This document shows, one piece after another, positions 44,122 through 52,396 of a stretch of 64,000 nucleotides of DNA. The position numbers and the translations under genes are program-made. The notes beneath the pieces are model-generated. The model was not told where the DNA came from and searched no databases. It was given only the letters and a program-made list of their open reading frames with translations. Source of the stretch: Peptoniphilus_A sp001811425 (GTDB taxonomy: Bacteria > Bacillota > Clostridia > Tissierellales > Peptoniphilaceae); NCBI RefSeq assembly GCF_001811425.1, contig NZ_KV804746.1, forward strand, positions 1 to 64,000, read 5' to 3'. Numbering within the stretch: position 1 is the stretch's first letter; every line of letters begins with the position of its first letter.

Positions 44122-45502
44122 TCTTATCACCTAAATATTTTTCTTTTAACTTAGGATCAATTCTATCAATCATTTCAGGAGGAAGTATCTTTAATAGCTC
44201 CCAACCTAAATTTAGGGTGTCTTCTATATCTCTATTTTCATTTTGGTCTTGAGTCAAAAATTTCTTTTCAAATTCTTCGCCAAATTTTAAAACTAATTTT
44301 TCGTCATCAGAAATATCATCTTCACCAATAATTTGTGCAAGAGCTCTGGTTTCTTGTACCTTTGAATAAGATGCAAAAAGCTGAGAAGATAGGTCTGGGT
44401 GATCTTCTCTTGTGTAGCCTTCTCCAATGCCGTCCTTCATAAGTCTTGATAGAGATGGAAGTACATCAATTGGTGGATAAACTCCCTTGGAGAATAAATC
44501 ACGACTTACTACAATTTGACCTTCTGTAATATAACCAGTTAAGTCAGGGATTGGGTGAGTGATGTCGTCATTAGGCATAGTTAAAATTGGAATAAGGGTT
44601 ACAGAACCAGAGCTGTCCTTAATCATACCTGCCCTTTCATAAAGAGATGCTAGGTCTGAATAAAGGTGTCCTGGATAGCCCTTTCTTGATGGCACTTCTT
44701 CTCTTGATGATGAAACTTCTCTTAGGGCTTCAGCATAGGAAGTGATGTCTGTCATTATTACAAGAACTTGCATATTTTTTTCAAAGGCTAAATACTCTGC
44801 TGCAGTAAGGGCACACTTTGGTGCAATAAGTCTTTCCATAATTGGGTCGTCGGCATAGTTTATATACATTACTACCTTGTCAATTACGCCAGAGTTTTTA
44901 AAGCTTTCTCTAAAGAAGTCTGCTTCGTCATGCTTTACACCAATGGCAGCAAAGACTATGGCAAAGTTATTTTCTCCGCCCTCGTCGGCAATTTTTGCTT
45001 GCCTTACAATTTGTGCAGCAACTTCATTGTGGGGAAGACCAGAACCAGAAAAGATTGGAAGTTTTTGACCTCTAATTAGGGTCATTAGTCCATCAATGGA
45101 AGATATACCTGTTTGAATAAAGTTTCTTGGGTATTCTCTTGCTGATGGGTTAATTGGTCTACCATTGATGTTATAGACATCCTTGGAGTAGATGGCGCCG
45201 CCCTTGTCTATAGGCTCAGCTGTTCCGTTAAATACTCTTCCCAAAATTTCTCCTGAAAGAGGAATTTCAAAGGGGTGGGCAGAAAATTCTACCTTAGTAT
45301 TTTTTGTGGAAACGCCTAAATTGTTGCCAAAAACTTGGACAATTGCCTTGTCGTCGTCAATTTTTATAACCTGACCAATTTCTGATCTCTTGCCGTCCTT
45401 TGATATAATCTTTACAACTTCACCGTAACTAACTCTGTGAAGATTTGAAAGTTCTAGTAGCGATCCTTCAATTCTATCAAGTGTTAAATATTCTTTTTTC
45501 AT
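44111..45502 (-). CDS. ntpB: V/A-type ATPase subunit B
   Basis: A 463-residue non-catalytic nucleotide-binding subunit. It shows PINPSAREYPRNFIQTGISSIDG (in part), the degenerate P-loop GSGLPHNEVAAQIVRQA and FVFAAIGVKHDEADFF-like region, with SREEVPSRKGYPGHLYSDLASL. It alternates with subunit A in the catalytic hexamer. Its start overlaps the A stop codon by 4 nt. Confidence 0.97.
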   Translation of the reverse strand: MKKEYLTLDRIEGSLLELSNLHRVSYGEVVKIISKDGKRSEIGQVIKIDDDKAIVQVFGNNLGVSTKNTKVEFSAHPFEIPLSGEILGRVFNGTAEPIDKGGAIYSKDVYNINGRPINPSAREYPRNFIQTGISSIDGLMTLIRGQKLPIFSGSGLPHNEVAAQIVRQAKIADEGGENNFAIVFAAIGVKHDEADFFRESFKNSGVIDKVVMYINYADDPIMERLIAPKCALTAAEYLAFEKNMQVLVIMTDITSYAEALREVSSSREEVPSRKGYPGHLYSDLASLYERAGMIKDSSGSVTLIPILTMPNDDITHPIPDLTGYITEGQIVVSRDLFSKGVYPPIDVLPSLSRLMKDGIGEGYTREDHPDLSSQLFASYSKVQETRALAQIIGEDDISDDEKLVLKFGEEFEKKFLTQDQNENRDIEDTLNLGWELLKILPPEMIDRIDPKLKEKYLGDKNGN

Positions 45503-47271
45503 TCTACATCACCATAAGTTGCACTAAGCTCTCCATAAAAATCGTTGATTTCATTGTTTAAGCTTACAAATTTCTTTAAGTTTTCGTTTTCTATATCATA
45601 TTTCATGTTAATTACTTTTCCGTAAAGACCATCGTTCTTTATTACTGAAATTGGAATTTTAAGCTTTAAGGCTTCCTTTCCCTTTTCATAAAGATTGTCT
45701 ATTGTCTTTAACATTTCAAATTGCTTTTCAAGAGGCACAAAGGTGTCAATTGGGTTAAAGGCATTTTGTTGCAAGAATCCAACTTTTACAACACGACAAA
45801 TTTCTAGGACAAGTCTTTCTTCATCTGGAAGGACATCTTCTCCCACTAGCATTACAATTTCATTTAACTTGGCTTCCTTGTGAAGTAAGTCTAAATATTT
45901 TATTCTTAGATCAGGAAGATCTCCGTCAAGTCTCATGTCGTAGTAATTTTTAAGAAGTGGAATGTAGCCAGAATAAGAGTTCATCCAGTTAATGGCAGGA
46001 TAGTGTCTTGAGTAGGCAAGTTCCTTATCTAGTGCCAAGAATACATTTACGAATCTCTTTGTATTTTCAGTTACTGGCTCAGAGAAGTCGCCACCTGCTG
46101 GTGAAACTGCACCAATAAGAGTTACAGAACCTTCAGAGCCAGATAAAGTTTTTACATAACCAGCTCTTTCATAGAAACCTGCAATTCTTGATGGAAGATA
46201 AGCAGGATATCCTTCTTCTGCTGGCATTTCTTCAAGACGACCAGAAATTTCACGAAGAGCTTCTGCCCAACGAGAAGTTGAGTCGCCCATTAGGGCAACA
46301 TGGTAGCCCATGTCTCTAAAGTATTCTGCCATAGTTACGCCAGTATAAATTGAAGCTTCACGAGCGGCAACGGGCATATTAGATGTGTTGGCAATTAAGA
46401 TAGTCCTATCCATAAGGGCCTTTCCTGTGTTAGGGTCAATTAGCTTTGGAAAGTCTTCCAAAACTTCTGTCATTTCATTTCCTCTTTCGCCGCAGCCAAT
46501 GTAGATGATGATGTCGGCATCACAGTACTTGGCGATTTGGTGTTGAGTCATAGTCTTACCAGTACCAAATCCACCAGGAATGGCTGTAGTTCCACCCTTG
46601 GCAATTGGGAAAAATACATCGAAGACTCTTTGTCCAGTTACAAGAAGTTTGTCAATGGGAAGTCTTTCCTTAACTGGTCTAGGAATTCTTACTGGCCAGT
46701 TTTGGTACATCTTCACTTCATTTATCTTGCCGTATTCGTCTTTTACCTTTAATAAAACAGTTTCAATATTATATTTTCCATTGTCAAGAATTTCTACCAC
46801 TTCGCCACTTACTTCTGGCGGAATCATGACTTTGTGAGTGATAATATCAGTTTCAGGAACTTCTGCAAAAATTTGTCCGCCATGAACCTTGTCATGAAGG
46901 GCAACCTTAAAAGTTACATCCCAAAGTTTTTCCTCGTCAAGGGAAATAAGTCCAAGACCTTCAGGCATAAAGGACCCGTGGTTCTTTTTAATAACTTCAA
47001 GAGGTCTCTCTATACCATCAAAGATACCCCTAATCATACCAGGTCCTAGCTTAACAGAAAGAGGAGCTCCAGTTGAGATTATGTCTTCATCGCGTCTTAG
47101 GCCTTCAGTTTCTTCATAAACTTGCACTGTGCCAAGGTCTCCGTCAATTGAAATAACTTCGCCAATTAATTTTTTTTCGCCAACAAGAACCATTTCTCTG
47201 ATTTTATAGTCAGCCATATTTTTTCCAATTACAACGGGTCCGTCAACTGATTTAATTGTTGCCTTTTCCAA
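45499..47271 (-). CDS. ntpA: V/A-type ATPase catalytic subunit A
   Basis: The catalytic subunit (about 590 residues). Walker A is GGFGTGKTMTQH, and CGERGNEMTEVLEDFPKL and ALMGDSTSRWAEALREISGR are conserved. The non-homologous insert typical of V/A-type A subunits is present between about 120 and 200. I choose a TTG at 47271 because AGAGGTG sits 6 nt upstream and the product would begin MEKATIKSVDGPVV. A GTG at 47280, part of that ribosome site, is the alternative. Confidence 0.93.
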   Translation of the reverse strand: MEKATIKSVDGPVVIGKNMADYKIREMVLVGEKKLIGEVISIDGDLGTVQVYEETEGLRRDEDIISTGAPLSVKLGPGMIRGIFDGIERPLEVIKKNHGSFMPEGLGLISLDEEKLWDVTFKVALHDKVHGGQIFAEVPETDIITHKVMIPPEVSGEVVEILDNGKYNIETVLLKVKDEYGKINEVKMYQNWPVRIPRPVKERLPIDKLLVTGQRVFDVFFPIAKGGTTAIPGGFGTGKTMTQHQIAKYCDADIIIYIGCGERGNEMTEVLEDFPKLIDPNTGKALMDRTILIANTSNMPVAAREASIYTGVTMAEYFRDMGYHVALMGDSTSRWAEALREISGRLEEMPAEEGYPAYLPSRIAGFYERAGYVKTLSGSEGSVTLIGAVSPAGGDFSEPVTENTKRFVNVFLALDKELAYSRHYPAINWMNSYSGYIPLLKNYYDMRLDGDLPDLRIKYLDLLHKEAKLNEIVMLVGEDVLPDEERLVLEICRVVKVGFLQQNAFNPIDTFVPLEKQFEMLKTIDNLYEKGKEALKLKIPISVIKNDGLYGKVINMKYDIENENLKKFVSLNNEINDFYGELSATYGDVE

Positions 47272-47893
47272 TGACTTCACCTCTTTCTTTTAATTTTTCG
47301 TGTAACATAGAACCAATTTCATATCTCATGTCTTCAAGTTTATTTTTTAAAGACAAGTTGATATTGTAGGTCCTATCCATATCAGAAATTATAAAACCGC
47401 CAATATGGTATTCAAAAAGTTCGTCAATTATTAAGTCAACGCCCTTTTCCTTGGCAATTTCTTTAAATTTTTCAATGAGACTTTCATTTTCATTGTTTTT
47501 AACATAAAGATAAATGCTTTTTTCATCTATTTCATCTAAAATATTCTTAAAATTTTCAGCTTCTAAATTTACATATTCATCTGTCTTGGTAAATTCCAAA
47601 AGTTTTTGTGAAAGAGTTTCTAAAAGTTCATTTAGTAACTTTTCATCTTCTTCCAAGAAGAGAACTCTCTTTTGTTCTTCAACAGAGGCAATAAGTTCAT
47701 ACCCCCTTCTCTTGGCAAGAGTAACCCTCCTATTGACGAAGGCTTCTTCATCCTTTTTAAGAGATTCAATTTTTTCAGCCAAAATCTTATCAGCCTTTTC
47801 CCTTTCCTCTCTTATCCTCTTTTCACATTCTTCCTTTTGCTTTAGAAAAACAATTTTGTTGAATATGGCAATTTTGTTTTCAAGTAAAATCAT
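47252..47893 (-). CDS. ntpE: V/A-type ATPase subunit E (peripheral stalk)
   Basis: A 213-residue protein with a long charged helix in the first 100 residues (KQKEECEKRIREEREKADK) and a globular C-terminal part with GGFIISDMDRTYNINLSL, matching subunit E. With G it forms the peripheral stalk. It overlaps the start of the A gene. Subunit E is weakly conserved in sequence, so the call also uses gene order. Confidence 0.87.
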   Translation of the reverse strand: MILLENKIAIFNKIVFLKQKEECEKRIREEREKADKILAEKIESLKKDEEAFVNRRVTLAKRRGYELIASVEEQKRVLFLEEDEKLLNELLETLSQKLLEFTKTDEYVNLEAENFKNILDEIDEKSIYLYVKNNENESLIEKFKEIAKEKGVDLIIDELFEYHIGGFIISDMDRTYNINLSLKNKLEDMRYEIGSMLHEKLKERGEVIGKGNN

Positions 47894-48208
47894 TTAATCA
47901 CCTACAGCTTTCACACCAACAGATTCTCTGACATATTTCAAAATAAAATCATCTTCCATCCCGCCGTCAAGATCTGGAATAGTTACAACTAGAGGAAGGT
48001 CTCCTGTGAGTTTAAATTCCAAAACTTCATCCTTAATTTCTTTAAAGGAAGAGTAGGTTAAGATAATTATTCCAATATCTTCAGTTTTTGTAAAAGTCCT
48101 AAAATTTTTTAATAGGTCAGCTCTGTCATTACATTTAACAGACCTTACACCTGCAAGGCGAAGGCCGTTAATTATATCCTCATTTGATGTTAAAAGAATT
48201 GATCTCAT
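47894..48208 (-). CDS. ntpF: V/A-type ATPase subunit F
   Basis: A 104-residue protein matching subunit F, a small Rossmann-like domain in the central stalk that affects coupling. Features: LAGVRSVKCNDR, DIGIIILTYSSFKEI and PLVVTIPDLDGG. It is coupled to the K gene (1-nt overlap) and the E gene. Confidence 0.9.
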   Translation of the reverse strand: MRSILLTSNEDIINGLRLAGVRSVKCNDRADLLKNFRTFTKTEDIGIIILTYSSFKEIKDEVLEFKLTGDLPLVVTIPDLDGGMEDDFILKYVRESVGVKAVGD

Positions 48209-48630
48209 TATAGTCTTCCAAGAATCATGATTGAAATGATAAGACCATAAATAGCAATACCTTCTGCAAGTCCTAGGTAGATCATTGATTTACCAAGAAT
48301 GTTAGGGTCTTCAGATACAGCGCCAATAGCTGCAGAACCTACATTAGAAACGGCAACACCTGCACCAAGAGATGCAAGACCAGTTGAAAGACCTGCTGCT
48401 AAAAAGCCAAGACCGTTACCTGATGCTGGAGCAGCTGCTGCAGCTGATGCCATTTGTGGTACAAGGGAAATTAATCCGAAAACAAAAACTGGTGCGAAAA
48501 CAAATAGATTAAGCTTCAAAACAGCTCGAGCAAATTTTCTGTTCTTGTCTGTACCCTTGTATATGAAATAAAAACCTGTTACTACCATTGAAAATACTGT
48601 TAAAACTGCGAAAATAATAATTTTTTCCAT
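48208..48630 (-). CDS. ntpK: V/A-type ATPase proteolipid (subunit K/c)
   Basis: A 140-residue membrane protein with four predicted helices. The second hairpin keeps GLGFLAAGLSTGLASLGAGV and the ion-binding glutamate, Glu123, in GLAEGIAIYGLI. The first hairpin has no acidic residue, like the single-site 16-kDa proteolipids. No Q or E-S/T sodium ligand pattern is apparent, so protons are the more likely coupling ion (inference). ATG at 48630 follows GAGGAG; the in-frame ATG at 48645 is part of that site. Confidence 0.94.
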   Translation of the reverse strand: MEKIIIFAVLTVFSMVVTGFYFIYKGTDKNRKFARAVLKLNLFVFAPVFVFGLISLVPQMASAAAAAPASGNGLGFLAAGLSTGLASLGAGVAVSNVGSAAIGAVSEDPNILGKSMIYLGLAEGIAIYGLIISIMILGRL

Positions 48631-48644
48631 CTTTAAACTCCTCA

Positions 48645-50573
48645 TTAATAAATTTTATCGGCTTCAAAAAGTACGCCGTCACCACTATAATACTTGCTAA
48701 ACATTTCGTAATATTCAAGTCTTAGAGATTGAATAAATACGATTAGACCTTCTAGTCCCAAAATTAAAATATTGCCAAAAATTAAAACTGCAATATTTCC
48801 TCCACTTGAACCAACCATTTCTCCCAGAGTCTTAAATGCCAAGAACAAACCAACATGGTTTATTGCAAAGGCGCCAACTCTTATAAAGGAAATTATTGAA
48901 GACATAGTTGATAAAAGAGCTTCAAGTAGACCAAAGGAGGACTCAATATAATAATCTGAGGCAGAGCCTTCCCCTTCCTTCTTAAATAAAACTTTAAGAA
49001 TAGGCCTTTTTAGTAGCATGATCACAAGACTTGCCACTAAGATTCCAAGGGAAATATTCATAGGAAGAGGAGCACTTGCTCCCATAACTGACATGCCAAT
49101 ATTAATCATTGCCACAAAAATTAAAACTCCCAAAAAACCTTCCTTAGAGAAGAAGGCTTCATCTGGTCTGCCACTTTTTAGTCTATTGTAAATGCCAATG
49201 CCATAGGCTAGGGCAAGTAAAATAATGCCAAAGTAAATTGCAATTACAAGAGTATCATTTATATTTTCAAAGGGTCTGAACCAAATTGCGGGAATAATTT
49301 CTTCGCTTCCAAAAACTGAACCGTACATCAAACCAAAAAACATGGAAGATGCGCCCATTCTAAGAAGAAGTCCACCAAAGTCCTTGTTCTTCTTTCCCAG
49401 CATTAGTCCGGCAATTGCAAATACAGCCCCTTGACCCAAGTCGCCAAACATTGCTCCAAAAAGAATCATGTAGGTTATGCCAAAAATTACAGTTGGGTCA
49501 AATTCTCCATAATTAGGCGTTCCATACATATTTATTAGTAGCTCAAAGGGCTTAAAAAAATTTGCGTTTTTTAACTTTGTCGGTGTCTTCATGTTTTCGC
49601 TTTTGGGGTCAAAATATTCAATATCAATATTCTTGTATTTAGCGAGCTTTTCTTCTAACTTCTTTTTGTCAGATTCACCAAGCCAACCTGAAAGATAAAA
49701 ATATTTATTTGACCTAAGCATAAACTTCTTAGCTTTTTCAATTTCTTCATAGGAAAGCATGTGAGCAAGAGTAGTCTTTAGCTCTTCATGTCTGCTTTCC
49801 AAAAGATTCTTTTTGTATTCTTCTATTTCAAAAATTTTTCTCTTTACATTTTCCTCTTCTTCTTCAAGATTTTTGTAGATTAAACTAGCCGTTCCCTCTA
49901 CATTTTCTCCAAGAAGTTCAACTTCAGTAAAGTTCAAACTATTTAGGACCCTGTCAACATCCTTTTCAGTTTCCTTAGGATAAATAACAAGGAAAAGTTC
50001 CCTGTTGTCAACTGTGCCTGTGTGATAAATCATGGCGAGAATATTGCCATAATTTTTCTTCAGTCTATATCTGGCATCCTTGTCCAAGAAACCAAATCTA
50101 GTGTTGAAGTACTTTAGGTCTGCTATGTCCCTCAAATCAATGTCAACATTCTTAAAGAGTTCATAGTTTTCCTTTAAGGTGTCAAGAATTTTTAAATTTT
50201 CCTTAGTTTGTTCATATTCATTGATCTTTTCACTGATGTTTTTCACAAAAGCATCAATATCTTCATTGACATTAACCTTTTCGAAATAGGAATCTTCAAT
50301 CTTGTCGATTCCCATGAAGTCCATAATTTCAGCTGCTTCCTTGGCAGAGGACTTATGTGCCTCATCTTCTTCAATAGGTGAAATATAATTTAGTTCAAGA
50401 TTTCTCTCTAAATTTTCTTCATTGTCCAAACTAAATGTGAACTTGTTTTCTGCCATGTTGGCTTCAGCAGACATAAACTGCATACATTTTAAATTCAAAA
50501 TGTCAAGAATGACAGAATCCATATCATCTATCTTGCCAATGATATTAGTGACCTTCATTTTTTCAACGGCCAA
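48645..50573 (-). CDS. ntpI: V/A-type ATPase membrane subunit I (a)
   Basis: A protein of about 642 residues: an N-terminal cytoplasmic half with long coiled coils, then seven to eight membrane helices with the conserved TYMILFGAMFGDLGQGAVF and SFIRVGAFAINHVGLFLAF, the latter with the essential arginine of the ion channel. Start TTG at 50573 would give MAVEKMKVTNIIG, the usual family N-terminus; the ATG at 50558 is the alternative. The C stop lies just inside. Confidence 0.9.
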   Translation of the reverse strand: MAVEKMKVTNIIGKIDDMDSVILDILNLKCMQFMSAEANMAENKFTFSLDNEENLERNLELNYISPIEEDEAHKSSAKEAAEIMDFMGIDKIEDSYFEKVNVNEDIDAFVKNISEKINEYEQTKENLKILDTLKENYELFKNVDIDLRDIADLKYFNTRFGFLDKDARYRLKKNYGNILAMIYHTGTVDNRELFLVIYPKETEKDVDRVLNSLNFTEVELLGENVEGTASLIYKNLEEEEENVKRKIFEIEEYKKNLLESRHEELKTTLAHMLSYEEIEKAKKFMLRSNKYFYLSGWLGESDKKKLEEKLAKYKNIDIEYFDPKSENMKTPTKLKNANFFKPFELLINMYGTPNYGEFDPTVIFGITYMILFGAMFGDLGQGAVFAIAGLMLGKKNKDFGGLLLRMGASSMFFGLMYGSVFGSEEIIPAIWFRPFENINDTLVIAIYFGIILLALAYGIGIYNRLKSGRPDEAFFSKEGFLGVLIFVAMINIGMSVMGASAPLPMNISLGILVASLVIMLLKRPILKVLFKKEGEGSASDYYIESSFGLLEALLSTMSSIISFIRVGAFAINHVGLFLAFKTLGEMVGSSGGNIAVLIFGNILILGLEGLIVFIQSLRLEYYEMFSKYYSGDGVLFEADKIY

Positions 50574-51570
50574 TTTCTTCACTTCCCTCTCTATCAATAA
50601 TCATATATTTTAACTTTTCTTCTTTGCTTAAGCCAAATCTCGTGCCTTCCAAGATTCTCTCAATATTTGCTATTTCAAAATCCAAAAGAACTAAAAAACT
50701 CATAAATTTGCCTATGCCATCAGTCCTTCTAAAGTTCTTCTTGGCAATGCCATACATGGTCTTCTTGGCAGTTCTACCAGTTCTAATAACTCTGCCTGCT
50801 TCGAAAAGAACAGCGTATTTAGAATTTTTTATCTCCTCTTCAAATTCAGCCTCATCTAAGTAGGAAAGCTGAAGAAGTTTTTCAGAATTATAATTTCCAC
50901 CAAAAATAGTAAAGTTAAAAATTTCTTCTGGAGCAATATTGTAATACTTCTTGGCTCTGTAAATCCAAATAATATTTAGCAAATCAATATTTACACCAAA
51001 AATATTTTTAAACTCATCAACATCTTCCTTGGATAGGGACTTTATAGACTCAGTTAAATTTCTATAATAAAACTTGTCCAAGTTCATCTCAATGGAAAAA
51101 AGAGCATCTTCATCCTTGGAGGACTTATAATTTTTTAGGTAGTCATAGTAGTGAGTGTCCCTTAAATTATCTATAAAGGATTCAAAAGTCTCATCATTAA
51201 AATTAATATTTTTGCCCGAAATGACTAGCTTGTCAACCTTTGGCTCCCTATTCATTCGGAGGGCTCTCAAGATTTTAGTGATTTTTTCAACATTTATTCT
51301 CTCTAAATAAGCCTTCAAAAAATCAGCATACTTCAGTGGCAAAAAACCACGAAGCTTTATAATTTGACTCCTTCTGTAGTCTTCCAAGAACTCTTCAATT
51401 TCATAAATATCTGAAAAAGAATCAATGCTTGGAAATTTCTTCTCCTTTAGATATGAAAGGCAGTCTCTGACATTGTCCTTTTCGGCAATTTTTTCAAAAT
51501 CCTCATAAACCAAGAAATCAGAATACATTTTTGAAATCTTAGCGTTTAAAGCCTTTAGACCCTCAAGCAT
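50563..51570 (-). CDS. ntpC: V/A-type ATPase subunit C (d)
   Basis: A 335-residue subunit C (homologue of V-ATPase d), the funnel between the central stalk and the proteolipid ring. Helical sequence with FLPLKYADFLKAYLERINVEK and GVNIDLLNIIWIYRAKKYY is typical. ATG at 51570 is chosen because the residues before it overlap the upstream gene. Its place before subunit I is unusual; in Enterococcus the order is G-I-K-E-C. Confidence 0.9.
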   Translation of the reverse strand: MLEGLKALNAKISKMYSDFLVYEDFEKIAEKDNVRDCLSYLKEKKFPSIDSFSDIYEIEEFLEDYRRSQIIKLRGFLPLKYADFLKAYLERINVEKITKILRALRMNREPKVDKLVISGKNINFNDETFESFIDNLRDTHYYDYLKNYKSSKDEDALFSIEMNLDKFYYRNLTESIKSLSKEDVDEFKNIFGVNIDLLNIIWIYRAKKYYNIAPEEIFNFTIFGGNYNSEKLLQLSYLDEAEFEEEIKNSKYAVLFEAGRVIRTGRTAKKTMYGIAKKNFRRTDGIGKFMSFLVLLDFEIANIERILEGTRFGLSKEEKLKYMIIDREGSEEIGR

Positions 51571-51886
51571 TTGATTTCCTTCCAATCACCATGTCAAAGG
51601 CATCCTTTATGAATTTGTCAGAATTGTTATTGTAAAATTCTTCGATTTCCTTTAAATTTCTCTCGTTGTCTTTTCTCAAATTGTCAGCTTTCTTTTCAAA
51701 GTCTGCTAAAATTTCATCGCTCTTTTCTTTTCCAAGGGCCTTTGACTTTTCAATTGATTCATTTTCAATGTCAGTCAACTTTTCTCTCAAGTCTTTTTTT
51801 ATACCTTCAATTTCTTTTTCAGTACTTTCGACAAGTTCTCTAGTCTTTTTATCTATTGCTAAAATACTATCTATACTTTCTTTCAA
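51563..51886 (-). CDS. V/A-type ATPase subunit G/H (peripheral stalk)
   Basis: A 107-residue charged coiled-coil protein (KESIDSILAIDKKTRELVES), matching the G/H peripheral stalk subunit that pairs with E. I place the start at TTG 51886, with GGTGAT 5 nt upstream; an ATG at 51919 is in frame but has no clear ribosome site. It is the first gene of the operon, just after the promoter at 51925-51952. Small stalk subunits have low sequence conservation. Confidence 0.82.
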   Translation of the reverse strand: MKESIDSILAIDKKTRELVESTEKEIEGIKKDLREKLTDIENESIEKSKALGKEKSDEILADFEKKADNLRKDNERNLKEIEEFYNNNSDKFIKDAFDMVIGRKSNA

Positions 51887-51924
51887 AAATATCACCACTC
51901 TTTTCTTTTCCTTGTGCATTTCTC

Positions 51925-51952
51925 ATTATATTACTTTGAAATTCTAATTCAA
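51925..51952 (-). promoter_or_regulatory. Promoter of the V/A-ATPase operon
   Basis: On the minus strand -35 TTGAAT (51947-51952), 16-nt spacer and -10 TATAAT (51925-51930), directly before the first operon gene. Confidence 0.75.
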
Positions 51953-52213
51953 GGGAATTTGTTCAGATTTAAAAATTTCACCCATTTTTCACATTTCACA
52001 TAATGAAGAAGTTTTTTGCATAGTGAAAATTTTTATTTATAACTATTTTCTAATGATTCTTAAAAAATTTACTTTGTCCTGGCATTTGTCCCGGGCTTTT
52101 TCCCACGCTTTAGCAGATGTAATAATGAATTTATAAAAATCTGTACTTTAATTTGAATAAAGGCATGGCCAATTTTCTCCCTCCTACTTTTATAGGCTAA
52201 AAAATTTTTAAGG
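51953..52213. other. Intergenic region without a recognised gene
   Basis: About 260 bp between the V/A-ATPase promoter and the terminator of the iron operon. It is AT-rich except for a GC-rich patch at about 52075-52115. On the minus strand this reads GCGTGGGAAAAAGCCC, then GGGACAAATGCC and AGGACAAAG, two GGACAAA copies 14 nt apart. I recognise no known riboswitch or coding region. Confidence 0.6.
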
Positions 52214-52244
52214 ACAAAAAAAGAATACCTCCTAGGAAGTATTC
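52214..52244 (-). terminator. Terminator of the feo operon
   Basis: GAATAC-c-TCC and GGA-a-GTATTC (52223-52244) form a long stem with one mismatch around TA. T-rich sequence follows on the minus strand. Confidence 0.88.
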
Positions 52245-52252
52245 TCAAAAAA

Positions 52253-52396
52253 TTATTTTTTTTCATTTACTGAGCAGGTGCTGTGACATGACTGGCAGCC
52301 ACAACCACATCCGCTCTTTTTGTGCATTACTTTTTTAACTGCAAGGGCAATTGCAGCAATTATAACAAGGGCGACTAAAATATTAATTGGACTCAT
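52253..52396 (-). CDS. FeoB-associated Cys-rich membrane protein
   Basis: A 47-residue protein translated from ATG 52396 to a TAA at 52253. It starts MSPINILVALVIIAAIALAV, a single membrane helix, followed by KKVMHKKSG and a cysteine cluster CGCGCQSCHSTC. This matches the small FeoB-associated Cys-rich family, which has a role similar to FeoC in some bacteria, although the function is not settled. It overlaps the feoB stop by 14 nt and ends before the terminator. It is easily missed because of its size. Confidence 0.9.
   Translation of the reverse strand: MSPINILVALVIIAAIALAVKKVMHKKSGCGCGCQSCHSTCSVNEKK

Noticed and set aside
52069..52266. A 65-residue minus-strand frame between the V/A-ATPase and feo operons
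   Set aside because: It starts inside the FeoB-associated gene, crosses the terminator and is lysine-rich noise without motifs.
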